From NCBI GenBank assembly GCA_034509755.1, contig CM067547.1, forward strand, positions 51,278,859 to 51,342,858: a stretch of 64,000 nt of DNA. The letters are read 5' to 3'. The stretch is from Anisodus tanguticus. Its lineage: Eukaryota; Streptophyta; Magnoliopsida; Solanales; Solanaceae. Positions 42,621-55,131 of the stretch are shown here, one piece after another (the first letter of the stretch is position 1; each line of letters begins with the position of its first letter). The translations under genes and the position numbers were made by a program. Under the pieces are notes generated by a model. The model saw nothing but the letters and a program-made list of their open reading frames with translations. It was not told the DNA's origin and searched no databases.

Positions 42621-43314
42621 TAATTCTGTAGCATCACGAAAGACAATATATTTGGAAGGAAAACCAGATAGTCTTTTGATCCAAGTTCTTTTTACAAACT
42701 CCACAGGAATTGATCAATAAGTTTGTTCAACTATGATGGTCAGAAGAAGGAAGCATAGAGTAAATAGAAGCAAGAAAACAAACCAAAAGCCTTGATGTTA
42801 CGCGCGTAGCTTCGCCTATATATTTACTGAAAAGAAAATTAGGCTTCATCCACCTCTTTCAAGTTGAAATTCACTGAGTCATAAATAATGAAGCTAATAA
42901 AGTTGTTCTTGACTTCCATTATTAGGACTCTGCTTTTTATGAACTTCATAGAATATATATAATATGGGCATTTTTTCTTCATTGAAAATCAGATATATAT
43001 ATATTACCTAATTGTTACTCCTAATAAAGTGGGTAATTCATAGAAATCCGGATCCAAGTTTCAATAGAGAAAAAAAAAGTTGATTTCTTTCAATATATTT
43101 GTCTAGTTTTTAGAGGAGAGAGTTATTTGATGTTCGTACTAGTGAAAGGTAATATCTACTCATGAAATAGTTGAGTTACGTGCACATCGACATGTTCAAC
43201 TAGCACAAATAAAAATAGTTGAAGTGACAATCATATTAATTCACAAAAGTTATTTGATATATGACTTAATTCATAGCTCTAATAGCTAATTTATATGCAA
43301 CTCAACTATTTTAT

Positions 43315-43442
43315 GAGTACCCATATCTTCCACCAGTACAAATATCGAATAACTCTATCTTCAATTTTTTTTAAAGATCGATAGAAATATCACCTTTTGT
43401 TCTTATCTCTGTTGAGATTTGAATATAGAATTCTAAGTTGGA
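43315..43442 (-). mobile_element. Au-type SINE fragment
   Basis: The plus strand reads 'atcttccaccagtacaaata', 'tcgaataactctat', 'gatcgatagaaatatcacct' and 'gttgagatttgaatat', the inverted middle part of the family at 8314-8516. Both ends are lost. Confidence 0.65.
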
Positions 43443-43659
43443 GTCTATCTCAACAAAGAAATTAATTTATAGAAGGAAATACATGATGCTAGAGGTCCAT
43501 TAACGAAATATGGACATAATTGGGTCAGTTTGCTACTACAAAGGTTATTTCATGTTATTTCTAATAGTTTAGGGGTATTTTGGACCAAATTTTAAATAGA
43601 AGATTTTTTTGTCCTATTTCCAATAGTTCATGGTATTTTTGGCGCTTTTTAAAACACAT

Positions 43660-43915
43660 GTCTCAAATTATTTGTCGTGGTTATTAATAATAGTTGTCTC
43701 AAATTATCTGTTATTTTAGAAGTTTAAGGCATAATTAATTATTTTTTATTCATTAATGGAGATGACACATAAATAAAATAAATATTTAATGGAATATTAT
43801 AACTTAGACATAAATAAGGATAAAGTAGATTAAATACCTCTTCTAATTAAATATTTCGTAAGAAACGTGTAAAACAAAAAAATGATAAATAATTTGAGAC
43901 GAAGAGGTATAGTGT
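43660..43915. mobile_element. Stowaway-like (mariner) MITE
   Basis: The left 'gtctcaaattatttgtcgtg' and right 'aaataatttgagacgaagag' are inverted copies, with 'ta' borders. A second internal 'gtctcaaattatctgtt' follows the left end. Confidence 0.7.
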
Positions 43916-44059
43916 AAAATGAAAGTACAATGTAAAAAGTATCTTGGTTCATGTAAGATTCGAGGAAAGGTTCCACCCCAAGAAAGTAATAGCTTTACTT
44001 GAGCATGTATCCATAATTAATTTTAAGATTTGAATCGTGACTTTTAAATATCAAAGAGT

Positions 44060-45263
44060 ATGCCGAGTATAAAATAATAGGCGAAATATAGGTGTTGTAA
44101 AGGAGGGAAAGTGAGTGTTGGTTGTTGTTATGAGATGAGGTTGTCGCTCGGTTTATCGTATTCTAGTTTCTCTTAGTTGACGATGGTTCTATTGTTGTTT
44201 TATTATATATTGAAGAACTATACAACTTGAGTTGTAGCGGATTGTGTCGATTAGACGATAAAAAAGTATGTAATGGTTATCCCTACTTCTTTCTTGGTAT
44301 GAATTCGTACCTAAAATGGTATCCGAATGAGTTGTATAAAAGAAGCATTCTTATCGAGCTTGTCCCTCGTAGAGTTATATCATTCATATGCTATTGTTTG
44401 TCCCTTGTTAGGAGTACATTCTTGTCTTAGAGCTTATTCCTCACTAGATGAGTGTATATAGATTGTTTGGACATAGTCCATGATTGATGACATCTGTTTT
44501 CACACCACGAGCTATACTCGGTGGATATGCCACTATGTTACATTCCCACAAAGCCTATATATGGCATGGTACGTTATATTTATTCCCACAGAGCCTTGTT
44601 ACAGCCTGGTACATTGTGTACACCCACAGAACCCTGTTGTGGGTGACATGTCCACAAAGCCTTATTAAGGCCTGGTACGTTATACTTATCCACAGAGCCT
44701 CACTAAGGCCTGATACGTTATATTTATACAAAGAGCCTCATTAAGGCTTAGTACGTTATAGATATTATTATTGGATACGAGTTGGGAACAAGTAGGAATA
44801 TCCTCAGATTTTTCCTTGTTTCTCAGTATGCTTAGCTATTATGCTTATCAGTTTAGTTTCAACTTACAGTTATTTAAATGCCTTACATATCAATACATTA
44901 TATTCGTATTGACGTCCCCTTTTGTCAGGGGCGCTGCATTTCATGTTGCAGGTCCTGAGAGACAGGTACATGAGCCTCCTAGTAGGCTTTGCCGAGCTCA
45001 ACTTATCGGTAAGTTCCATGTCATTCAGAGTTGTCAGGCGTAGAGTGTTGACATATATATAGAGATGATGGGTAGGTCGGGTCTCTGTGCCGACCACAAT
45101 ACAATTATTCTTCTATAGAGGCTTGTAGACGTGTCATGTATATGTCTAGTATGTACAGATGACCTTGTGGGCTTTGATGTTGTCTTACATAGTATATGGT
45201 GGCCTTGTTGGCCCTTGGTTGTATCATTTGTATTATACAATATGTATATAATATATATGGTGT

Positions 45264-45298
<35 letters not shown>

Positions 45299-45545
45299 TT
45301 CGACGTGTTTGGTTATCTCCAGACCTATCCGAGTATAGCTTTGCTGGCTTACAAATATTTTAAATTGAAAGAAGATATGGCCGTGTAGGCCTGATATGTT
45401 CCTATGTATGTCAAGTCTCGCCTCCCCGGAAGTGTCAACTTGACTCGATACCTATGATAAGTACGTTATCGGTCGGGTAAGGCACATGGTGCCGAATCCA
45501 TATCCTACGATCCTCCGTCCCATAAAAATTAGGATTTGGAGCTTG
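44060..45545 (+). mobile_element. non-coding LTR-element-like block
   Basis: About 1.5 kb of non-coding, moderately GC sequence with a tandem array (44545-44760), then 'tcaggggcgctgcatttcat' and 'gcaggtcctgagagacaggt', which I associate with the non-coding 3' part or LTR of some Solanaceae Ty3/gypsy elements. No integrase or reverse transcriptase frame and no second LTR in the window. An (AT)n run lies at 45265-45296. Confidence 0.4.
44545..44760 (+). repeat. six ~38-bp tandem repeats
   Basis: Units share 'ccacagagcctcactaaggc' then 'ctggtacgttatatttat'. Six copies with period 29-41 bp. The third copy is shortest and most altered. Confidence 0.85.
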
Positions 45546-45552
45546 ACAACTT

Positions 45553-46558
45553 GACTCTGATACCTATTGATATTTTGCACGACCAATTATCTACCTTAAA
45601 GTTATGCTCATTTTGATTGTGAGCTATTAATTGAAAATGTTCGCATAGATGATGAACCACAATGCGTAACTTGCATGTGCTTGGATTACTCTATATGTTC
45701 CAAGTGTATTTTGCAGAATAAAAAGAACAAAAAAGTAATGACATAATATTTTTATGTGAAAATCACTCGGCTCACAAGGGTGAAAAAACATCGACCTACA
45801 CCTCTGCTGGATTTGTCCCAAACTCCACTAACAGTGTGAGCATCAACAAATTTAGATTACAAACTCTGCAACCTAGGAACTAACTCTATTTCCTAACTCA
45901 ATAATCTCTCAAGACTGTTGATTTCCACATCGAGTTGCCCTCAACTTGGAGATGAATTTGATAATTATTTATACATAATACAATGCTTCTGGGAAAGCTT
46001 AAAGGTACAACTCCATAAACACTCCTAATATAAAATACTGGACTTGAAGACCGTAAAGCATTACACGATGAAACAAACTCTTCACTCAGGTTATTCGTGT
46101 CGGGACACACTTCCAGTAGTCAATCAAAACTCTCAAATATTGTTTTTGCTTATTTGCTCGAATTCTACTTTTCTCTCTATGTGAGTGCGTAATCTTCTTC
46201 CAATAAAGCTCTTGTCCTGGTAGAAACTCGGATGAACATAAACTTTACTTGATAAGGCTCATGAGGAGAGATAATATTTGAGATGGATGCAATCTCTATC
46301 TATTCACACGTCTTCAAATATCCATTGTAGGAGTCTGAAGTTTTACTCTTATATCTTGTTTGCTAAGTCCTTATCTCAAGATTTCTTAATTTAAGAGTTC
46401 TACTCGCATCTGGACTCTGAGATGGAAAACTTTCATAGACCAGGATCATGTACTTGGTTCATCCATGCCTAACTCTAAGATAGAACTCTTTCACAGACCT
46501 GGTTCATGTACTTGGTTCATCCACTTTGTCAGTCATAAAAACATACAAGGTCCAACAT
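45553..46558 (-). mobile_element. copia-type LTR with primer-binding site, minus strand
   Basis: The reverse-complement primer site 'gactctgatacc' is at 45553-45565. The LTR would run on the minus strand from 46558 ('tgttggaccttgtatg') to about 45568, roughly 990 bp. A direct repeat, 'ggttcatgtacttggttcat', occurs twice inside (46442-46464 and 46502-46525). No internal coding sequence is left. Confidence 0.6.
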
Positions 46559-46769
46559 GGTAATTCATCAAGATTTCTAAGCGAAATTGCCATAATCTTT
46601 TATTTTATATTGTCCAAGACTTGCCTTAACAAATTATAGCTATTCGTCATAGATTTCTGGTTAAATTCTAATGGATCGTCATAATTTTGTTTTCTTTTAG
46701 TTTTTGTGGCTGAAATCATGGCAATCCGTCAGGATTTGTGGCCAAATCGTGGTGATCACCATAATAGGT

Positions 46770-47515
46770 TGGGTAGTGATTATGTATGATATGTATTTTT
46801 GGATGATTTAAAAAACATGCATGAAGGGACCAGTTATGTCGAAGCAAGTCAATTCTACAACTATAAAGCTGCTGACATAGTAGTAGTGTCGTAACATCGT
46901 TGCAGAGCTGCCACAAGCACTCTATTAGTCCAAGGTTTGTTTGTCACTTCCTCACATCCCATATATATACATCATGTTGAGGAGTGAAAACCTAACCTTG
47001 CATGAATAAAAAATTGCTCTTGCTTTTGCTTACAAGCGTCGAGTTCATCAGAGCTTCAGTCAAAACCAAAGCTACAACAAATTGAAGGACCAGTTCTCTA
47101 ACTAGTAAAGTTGTCTAAGTCCTAGGTTTGTTGAGTCTTTATTTTGTTGTTCTTAAACGTGTAAACCTACTATTCTTGTAAGAAGCAATCTATAGGTTAT
47201 TTGATTTCCTAAACTTTAGAGTTTTTTATTTGACTAGAGCTAGTCAAGGTGTGTCTTTGCAAAATAGTTATTGTAAAGAGCTTGCAATAAAGGTATTGTA
47301 AGGAGTGAGGGATTAAGAGGTTAATTTCTAGGTTGCAAGAGGTTGTAATCTAAAAATTGCTCAGTTATAATCCTACTGTGGTGGGTCGTAGTTTTTAATC
47401 TCTTGAGCAAAGAGTTTTTCACGTAAATATCTTGTGTTATTTAGTTTATGTCGTACTTAAGGAAACATATAGAGAACCTGATTCTCTACAATGTTTGGTT
47501 GACTCATATATTACA
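46770..47515 (+). mobile_element. copia 5' LTR (left boundary uncertain)
   Basis: The right end 'atattaca' is followed by a diverged primer site 'tggtattagaga' at 47521-47532. A TATA-like 'catatatatacatc' lies at 46961-46974. The left border is a guess from the tract 'taggttgggtagtg' near 46766. Confidence 0.5.
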
Positions 47516-47532
47516 TCAACTGGTATTAGAGA

Positions 47533-48140
47533 AGGTTCTTTCTAAAAGGTTAACACCCATAAAGGATTCGATAATGCCATGTTTGATGAATTATGTGCTA
47601 AAAATGGCTTAAGCCACTATTTCTCTGCACCAAGAACACCTCAACAAAATGGTGTGGTGGAAAGGAAAAATAGAACTCTTGAAGGTATGGATAGAACCAT
47701 GCTTATAGCCAATGGTGTATCTAAGAGTTTCTGGGCTGAAGTTGTCAACACTGCCTGTCATGTGATAAACAGGTGCATAATAAGGTCCTTGCTCGAGAAA
47801 ATTCCTTATGAACTACTAAATGGAAGGAAGCCCAAGTTACTATCTATCTAGCTTTTGGATGCAAATGTTTTATTCTTAACAATAGTAGGGAGGCTCAAGG
47901 AAACATTGATGCTAGAAGTGATGAGGGCATCTTTCTTGGATACTCATCACACAGTAAGGCATACAAAGTGTCTAACAAAAGAACACAATGTGTTGAAAAT
48001 AGTATGCACATAATTTTTATAAGTCAAATGTGCTTGGTGAAAAAGGGGAGAAAAATGATAAAGCTGAAGACGGAGAGTTCTCAAAGGTTCCTGACGAGGC
48101 CATTGAAATCTCAAATGGAAAGACATATCTAATGGGTCAG
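47533..48140 (+). pseudogene. copia integrase fragment, internally deleted element
   Basis: The frame 47579-47851 reads 'MFDELCAKNGLSHYFSAPRT', 'PQQNGVVERKNRTLEGM' and 'SFWAEVVNTACHVINR', the C-terminal half of the integrase core including the catalytic Glu region (NGVVERKNRTL). After a frameshift near 47850 it continues 'FGCKCFILNN' and 'EGIFLGYSSHSKAYKV'. Gag, protease and the front of integrase are deleted right after the primer site. The reverse transcriptase part is cut off by the LTR at 48140. Confidence 0.85.
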
Positions 48141-48733
48141 GTTAAAGAGGAGACCTCAATTTATAGGTGTGCAAGATGACCTTTCAAATGCCCCATAATG
48201 GCAATCAATTGCCATGTAATGGATGACATTTAACCCCCAAGTAATGCAGCAAAATAATGGTCCTAGTAATGACCATTATTGGGTGGATTCAATGCCATTG
48301 AAACCACCTCAACAGCCAAACCTTTGGGATTCTGTCGCGAAGTCACTGCCAATGAAGCGTCGCGGCTCTGCCACATTAGCGTCGCAGTGCTAATTCAACC
48401 AGAAAACCCACGATGCTCACTCGCGCCCGGTCGGGCGCCGCGCTTGGCCCGCTAGGAGGCGCGACCCTTTTCCGACCCGTACCATCTTTCACTTCGCACA
48501 ATCCTTCCTTTATTTACCAACGTGGAACACTTGTCATTTAGCAAACAACCGTCCATCATTCTATGTCTCAAACATTTCACTTACATACCAATATCTTTTT
48601 CATTAACGAAATTAACGATACTTGGCACTAAGATTGCACGTGTGTGGAAACAATATTTCCGACGTGTGGGGCCTAATTGTTTGAGTCATAAATAATGGGA
48701 TAAACTTAATTCCACATTAGTAAATTTCCAACA
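48140..48733 (-). mobile_element. copia LTR fragment, minus strand
   Basis: On the minus strand it starts 'tgttggaaatttactaatg' at 48733 and carries a TATA box 'cctataaattgag' near 48155-48170. 'ccattatt' and 'ataatggtcatta' tracts resemble those of the LTR at 32481-33689. The GC-rich middle 'gcgcccggtcgggcgccgcg' (48423-48442) is palindromic. Truncated at the left by the older copia fragment. Confidence 0.6.
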
Positions 48734-49680
48734 GAACATGCTCTGGTCGATGGAACAATGTAGGCAAGGGAAGTTGGTAAAATGGATCCGTAACTTCGGA
48801 AAAAGGATTGGGCCCACTAGATAGCTTTAGGTCGAGCTGGAATTTGAAGCTTATGAATTTCTAATTCTTTAAAGTTAATGGATTTTACGTTAATAATTTG
48901 TACATATACTCAATGCATTTCTTAGTAGAAATACAGAGTTTGAAAAATGCTACTGAATTTGGCTGAACCTGTAGTCGAAGCACTAGCTCCACCCCTGATC
49001 CCGAATGTATGTTGGTGCAAGACAACTAGTTTGATCACCCCATCTACTTTTAAAGTACACGCCTTTTCGCTTGAGAGGTCATGAAAGTGGGACAATTGTC
49101 CCTTTTTTTGTTAACAAACAAGCCTAGATATCTAGGTTCTAATGGCAAACCATGAAATAATTAAAGACACTAATTGAGTTAGTCTTCTAAGGAATTCTTT
49201 TACTGGTGCAGATTGATACTAAATTAGTCTTCTATGATAGATAATATACTGTTTATGGATTTCCACCCATTGGACATGATCTGCGTGATGATTCTGATAG
49301 ATCGATCATTCATGACGAAATAAATATTCGTTGTTTGTTTTCTTCTTTTAAATAATATGATTTCTGTAAGTTTCCAATCTTGGATATGACAGCTCTGATT
49401 ACATTCATGAATATATTATTTCAATCAAATGGCTGATGAGGCAAAACGAATTTGCCCCTCTCATTGGAGTTGATCGGGGCATAGACGAAATCAAAATTTA
49501 GAATTTATGGGTTCTGAACTTGTTATCGAATTCATAGTCATTATAGCTACTGAATCCATAATTAAATATTTATACATATTTAAATAAATTCCTAATATAA
49601 ATACAGAATCTAAATAAAAGTCATTAGATTCATCCGATCCCTCCGCCCGGGGGGCACTCCTGAGAAATCTTTAATAGTTT
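48734..49680. other. intergenic with worn 'ggcggag' repeat fragments
   Basis: Short eroded copies of a common Solanaceae element occur near 48870-48997 ('gtcgaagcactagctccacc') and 49485-49655 ('atccctccgccc'). No gene seen. Confidence 0.4.
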
Positions 49681-49682
49681 TA

Positions 49683-50192
49683 AAGCACCATGGCACGGAT
49701 CTGCCTAACTTTGACCTTGAAGCTAGCTCATGAGGTCAGGGGCGCATCAATGTTACGGTACCGGGTTCACTTCACCAATACATTCGATGAAGCGCATAAA
49801 TTTATGCACAAAAAAATACTAAAATTATAAGAAATAGTAGATATAAACCTATAACTTTAAGAATATAAGTTCAATATCAAAAACCTTAAAGATTGAATTC
49901 ATAAAATTTAAATTCTGAATCCGCCTCTACCTGAGGTGAAGGGTCGTGAACCACTTATAAGCTGTCTGGCCTTCCTCTCCTGTCCAATGTGTTGTGTCTG
50001 ACATCTTCACCCACCCGAATTAGCAGTGCTCTCATTGTCGTCCGGCCACCCGACTAGACTATAACAGTGTCTTTGGTACCGTTATGCCACGAACTCACCT
50101 AACTTCGACTCAAAAACTAGCCCATGTAGTAAGAGTTGCGGACTGCTTATAAGCTGCCCATGCCTCCCTCTCCTGCCCGATACCAAGCAAAT
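49683..50192 (-). mobile_element. TRIM-like element with an insertion in one LTR
   Basis: Two copies of 'cgaactcacctaacttcgac'-like, 'gctagctcatga'-like, 'cttataagctg' and 'cttcctctcctgtcc' sequence bracket a short interior. Copy 1 (49683-49740 plus 49931-50003) is split by a 'ggcggatcc'-type element (about 49741-49930). Copy 2 is 50086-50192. The reverse-complement primer site is eroded ('ttggtaccgttatg', 50072-50085). Confidence 0.5.
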
Positions 50193-50205
50193 ATTCGTTG
50201 ATAAT

Positions 50206-50602
50206 AGGGGTGTCAAATGGATGGGTCAATGACCCACTCAAAAGTTACCCGACTGAAATGAATTGGGTATAACGGGTTAATAAATGGGTCATAACAACCC
50301 GTCCAGTTCTTACTAATTTTATTTTATTTTTATAATTTTTTTGTACCTAACAATTTCTTCTTTTTCTTTTTTGTAATATTATGACATGTATAACATATTA
50401 AACAAAAAAGTTTTTTTCTAAAATAGTTTGACAAGGTTTCTAGTGGATCAATTGGGGCTATATATCAACCCAGATTTTAAATGGCTTAATTGAGCCGTTC
50501 AAAATGGATTGAGTTAATAAATGAGCGTGTTAAATAATCCGCTCAAACTTAAATGTGTTGGACTGATCATGTTTTCATTGTCTAGTTTTACCACCTCTAA
50601 TT
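50206..50602. mobile_element. hAT MITE
   Basis: The left 'taggggtgtcaaatggatgg' and right read inward 'tagaggtggtaaaactagac' are typical hAT MITE ends, with 'gggtcaatgacccactc' next to the left end. About 400 bp, no coding sequence. It lies 340 bp upstream of the ZIP gene. Confidence 0.75.
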
Positions 50603-50943
50603 GACATGTCACCTTATCCTGCTTCCATTTTTTAAACGACTTTTCCCTATTTAAAAGCATTGGAGTTTATGTTCACCAGACTGATATATTATATGTTATA
50701 GTTTTATGCCCACACATTCTATATAATTAAATGTATATTTTACAATATCCATGAAGTTGTCAACTTCCTAAGGAGCCGGCCAATAAGCAACTATGTACAA
50801 ATTATTTTGTAGTACAATCTCATACAAAAGTCAAATTTGTACTGCAAAAATACTACTACTATTATCACCTATATTTTCAGTCTAATCATACCTTCTTCAT
50901 ATACATTAACTAATTTTCATATCACAAGAAAATAACAAGAAAA

Positions 50944-53900
50944 ATGATCATGGCTTCCATCAAGAAGTCAACTACTCTGTTAACACTAGCCATGTTCTTG
51001 TTCTTGCAATTTTTCACTACCAATGGTCATGGTGGTGCTGATCATGATTCAGATGGAGATGCAAATGAGAATAATACTAATTTGCGCGCGAGGGGATTGA
51101 TTCTCGTTAAAGTTTATTGCTTGATTATACTCTTCGTGAGCACATTTGCTGGTGGCGTATCGCCTTATTTTTATCGATGGAACGAGAGTTTTCTCTTGTT
51201 AGGGACCCAATTTGCTGGTGGTGTTTTCTTAGGGACTTCATTGATGCATTTCTTGAGTGATTCTGCTTCAACTTTTGGTGTACTTACAGAGAAAGAGTAC
51301 CCCTTTGCCTTCATGTTGGCTTCTGCAGGTTACCTCTTTTTTCATTTTGCTACTAAAGATAGATGTTAGTATATACTTATCTGTTGTAGCAACGAATTTC
51401 AAAATTATAAATCTCATATTTTAAGAAGGTTTATTTGTAGATATTCTTATAATGACTTGATAGTGAAAAAAGTTTTCTACGCTGATGTATATAACTTAAA
51501 TGCTTGCTAATATTACTGCATCAGATTACAATTAGGGATTTTTCTCGTGAAATTTGTTCCTTTGAAGTTTAGAATAGTAATGCAAGAAAAAATGGAAGGA
51601 AAAATAGATGTCTTTTCATTGAATTGAACGTGTTCATACATTTTGACTACGTTAGCATATTTTCTCATACTAATTTCTACTCCACCTTCCTGGATTTCAC
51701 TCTCCAGGGAACTCCATTTAAAATTCTGGTGAATTCTTTCAAATATACTTGATTTATGATTTCGTTTGATAATATAGTGGGGGTAGATATAGGAATACAT
51801 CAATAATGAGAAGGCATCCGTTTCAATATCATAACATATTGAAACAAAGGAGGTGGGACATAAAAAAAATCATTTTCATTCTCCTTTTAACTCATTTTTG
51901 ATACGCATCAACAATCTATGTTCTTCGGACTCTCAGAAAATCTTATCACACTCATGTCAGATCCTACAAAATGCACTATTTTTAAAAGTTCTGACACGTA
52001 TCTAGCGGCATTTTTCAAGATTCAACATAGCTAGCAACCTGGTTCCCTTCCTATATAAATCTAGATTTGTATTGGGGGTATTAGGATAGAATCATACAAT
52101 CTTATCTACCATATATAAATATAGTATATATTTAGATTACCTAATTATGGTAAGACTACGATACATATGGTAAATCTAGATTTGTATTGTATTAGGATTC
52201 ATATTGTACTACTATATATATAGATTGTAATGCAAAGGCTCCTCAAGGGGAGATATTCTTACATGGTATCAGAGGTCTTTGCCAAATTTCTTGAGTTTTG
52301 CACCTTTATAAAAATATAGTTCGAAAAAGTCATCAAATCCTTTCAATGTGATAATGGGAGTGAATTCAATAATTATGCGTTTCACAAATTTGCAAAAATA
52401 ATGGGATGGTTTTTCGCTTCTCGTGTCCTCATACTTCTCCTCAAAATGGCAAAGCTGAACGCATTATCCGTACCATCAATAATATGGTTTGTACAATGTT
52501 GTTTCATGCCTCCCTACCTCCGTCATTCTGGGTCTATGCTGTCAAAATGGTAGAATATGTCCTCAACATCTTACCCACAAACACTCTTCATAACATGACC
52601 CCAACCGAAATACTTTACCATCGAGTCCCTTCCTATGACCACCTCCGCATATTCAGTTGTCTCTGCTTCCCCAACCTTGCCTCCACCGCCCCTTATAAAT
52701 TGACACCCCAAACCACTCTATGTGTCTTCATAGGTTTCCCACCTAATCATAGTGGATACTTGTGCTACGACTTATCTACTAATCAAATCCATGTCTCTCG
52801 CCATATCACCTTCGATGAGTCGACCTTCCCGTCGAATATTCAACAATTCCGAAAACCTGACTACAACTTTCTAGATGAGTCCAACCTCTCTCCCGTTATC
52901 CTCCAAGAACTGTGTCGACTTGTCGATTATCACTCAACACCACCAGTCAGGTAGTACCGATAACCTCTATACCGTCGGCTCCACCATCGCCGCCTTCCCA
53001 AATTGCTTTGTCCCCGACAGCATCCCCACAATCGGCATCTCACCCTGCACATCGACCATCACTCTCCGCCACGTCTCATCCGTCTCCTCAATCCCATTCT
53101 AGCCAGTCATCACAATCCACCACAACCACTCCGCCACCATCACTAGTCCCTACCAGCCCATCTCTTCACAGAGACGACATCACTCCGTTGCCCCCACTAT
53201 CTCCCCAACTACCTAGTCGGCCTATCCTACAAACGGAACCCAACCCGTAAACCACCCTAATCGCAACACTACCCCAGCCCAGAACTTCCAGAACCCAAAC
53301 CTCGATCTGACAACGCACCCCGACCCCCTAACCACACACAATAAGCACCCACCCACCGGATGGAAACTCGTTCCCAACACGAGATTTTCAAACCCAAAAC
53401 CCAATTCAACTTATCAGCCCAAATCATTTCCCCAATCCCCAAAAATCCAAAATTAGCCAAACTAGACCCTAATTGGAATGCGACCATGCGTGAGGAATTT
53501 AATGCTTTAATAAACCAACACACATGGGATTTGGTTACTATACCGGAAGGGGTGAATGTGATCGATGCATGTGGCTCTTTCGTCACAAATTCGTGGACAG
53601 TGGTGACTTAGAAAGATATAAGGCGCGACTTGTGGCAAGTGGTACTACTCAATAGGAAATAATTGATTGTGGTGAGACATTCAGTCCGGTTGTTAAACCA
53701 GTTACTATTCGCACAATTCTTAGCATTACAATGGGGAGACATTGGTCGATTCATCAGCTAGATGTCAAAAATGCTTTCCTTCACGGGGCATTAAAAGAAA
53801 CTGTTTATATGCACCAACCGCCAGGGTTTGTCAATCCAACAGCTCCACGGTATGTATGTCGTCTTCGCAAGTCACTTTATGGCTTAAAACAGGCTCCTAG

Positions 53901-55096
53901 GGCATGGTATGAATGATTTACTCAGTATTTTTTACGACTTGGGTTTGTCTATTGCAAGTGTGATACATCCTTATTCACATTTCATAGGGGTAGTAACATT
54001 GCTTATTTGTTGCTTTATGTGGATGACATTGTTCTTCCCGCCTTTTCTGACATGTTAAATTATGAGATTATTGCACTGCTTAAGGCCGAATTTGATATGC
54101 CTGACTTGGGAAAACTGAGATATTTCTTGGGGATATTAGTATCCTGCTCTGCCAACGCAAGTATGCAGAAGAGATCGTGTGTAGGGCTAGAATGGAAAAT
54201 TGCAAACCCGTATCCACTCCAATCGATTCAAAATCTAAGCTCAGTGCCATCGACGATAATCCAGTGTCAGATCCCACCTTGTATAGGAGTCTTGCAGGTG
54301 CACATCAATACCTCACATTCACCAGGCCAGATATCGCCTATGCTGTTCAACAAGTCTTCTTGTTCATGCATGCCCCTAGGAGAGCCTCACCTTACTGCCA
54401 TTAAACGTATCATTCGATATGTTAAGGGTACACTTGATTATGGATTACATCTCTACCCCACAACACCGAACATGTTAGTGTCATATACAGATGCAACTGG
54501 GTTAGCTGTCCGGACACGCGCCGATCTACATTCGGATACCGCATTTTTTGGGAGATAATCTCATTGCATGGTCTGCCAAGCGGCAAGCCACGGTATCACG
54601 TTCGAGTGCGAAAGCGAGTATCGAGGAGTTGCTAATGTGGTTGCTGAGACTTTTTGGCTTCGAAATCTTCTCTTGGAGCTTCAGTGTCTTTGCGTAAAGC
54701 ATCTCTGGTGTATTGTGATAATATTTCCGCTATATACCTTGCTCACAATCCAGTTCAGCATCAACGTACCAAACATATCGAACTAGACATTCACTTTGTT
54801 CGTGAGAAGGTTGCTCGTGGCCAACTTAAGATAAGGTATGTTCCCTCATCCTATCAGTACGCATATATCTTCACCAAAGGACTATCAAAACAACTTTTCA
54901 CTTATTTCAGATCCAGTCTCAGCATTCGGCCTCCTCTTGCTTCGACTGAGGGGGGAGTATTAATAGTAGTAGAATCCTGTACAATCCCATCACCATAATT
55001 ATAAATATTCTATATATATTTAGATTATCTAATTAGGTAAGACTATGATATATATGGTAAACCTAGATTTGTATTGTATTAGGATTCATATTGTAC

Positions 55097-55131
<35 letters not shown>

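Noticed and set aside
45265..45296. AT repeat considered as a CRISPR-like or origin feature
   Set aside because: A plain dinucleotide microsatellite. No spaced repeats, and this is a plant nuclear sequence.
52912..53250. Ser/Pro-rich 112-aa frame
   Set aside because: It is the linker between integrase and reverse transcriptase of a copia element in a shifted frame.
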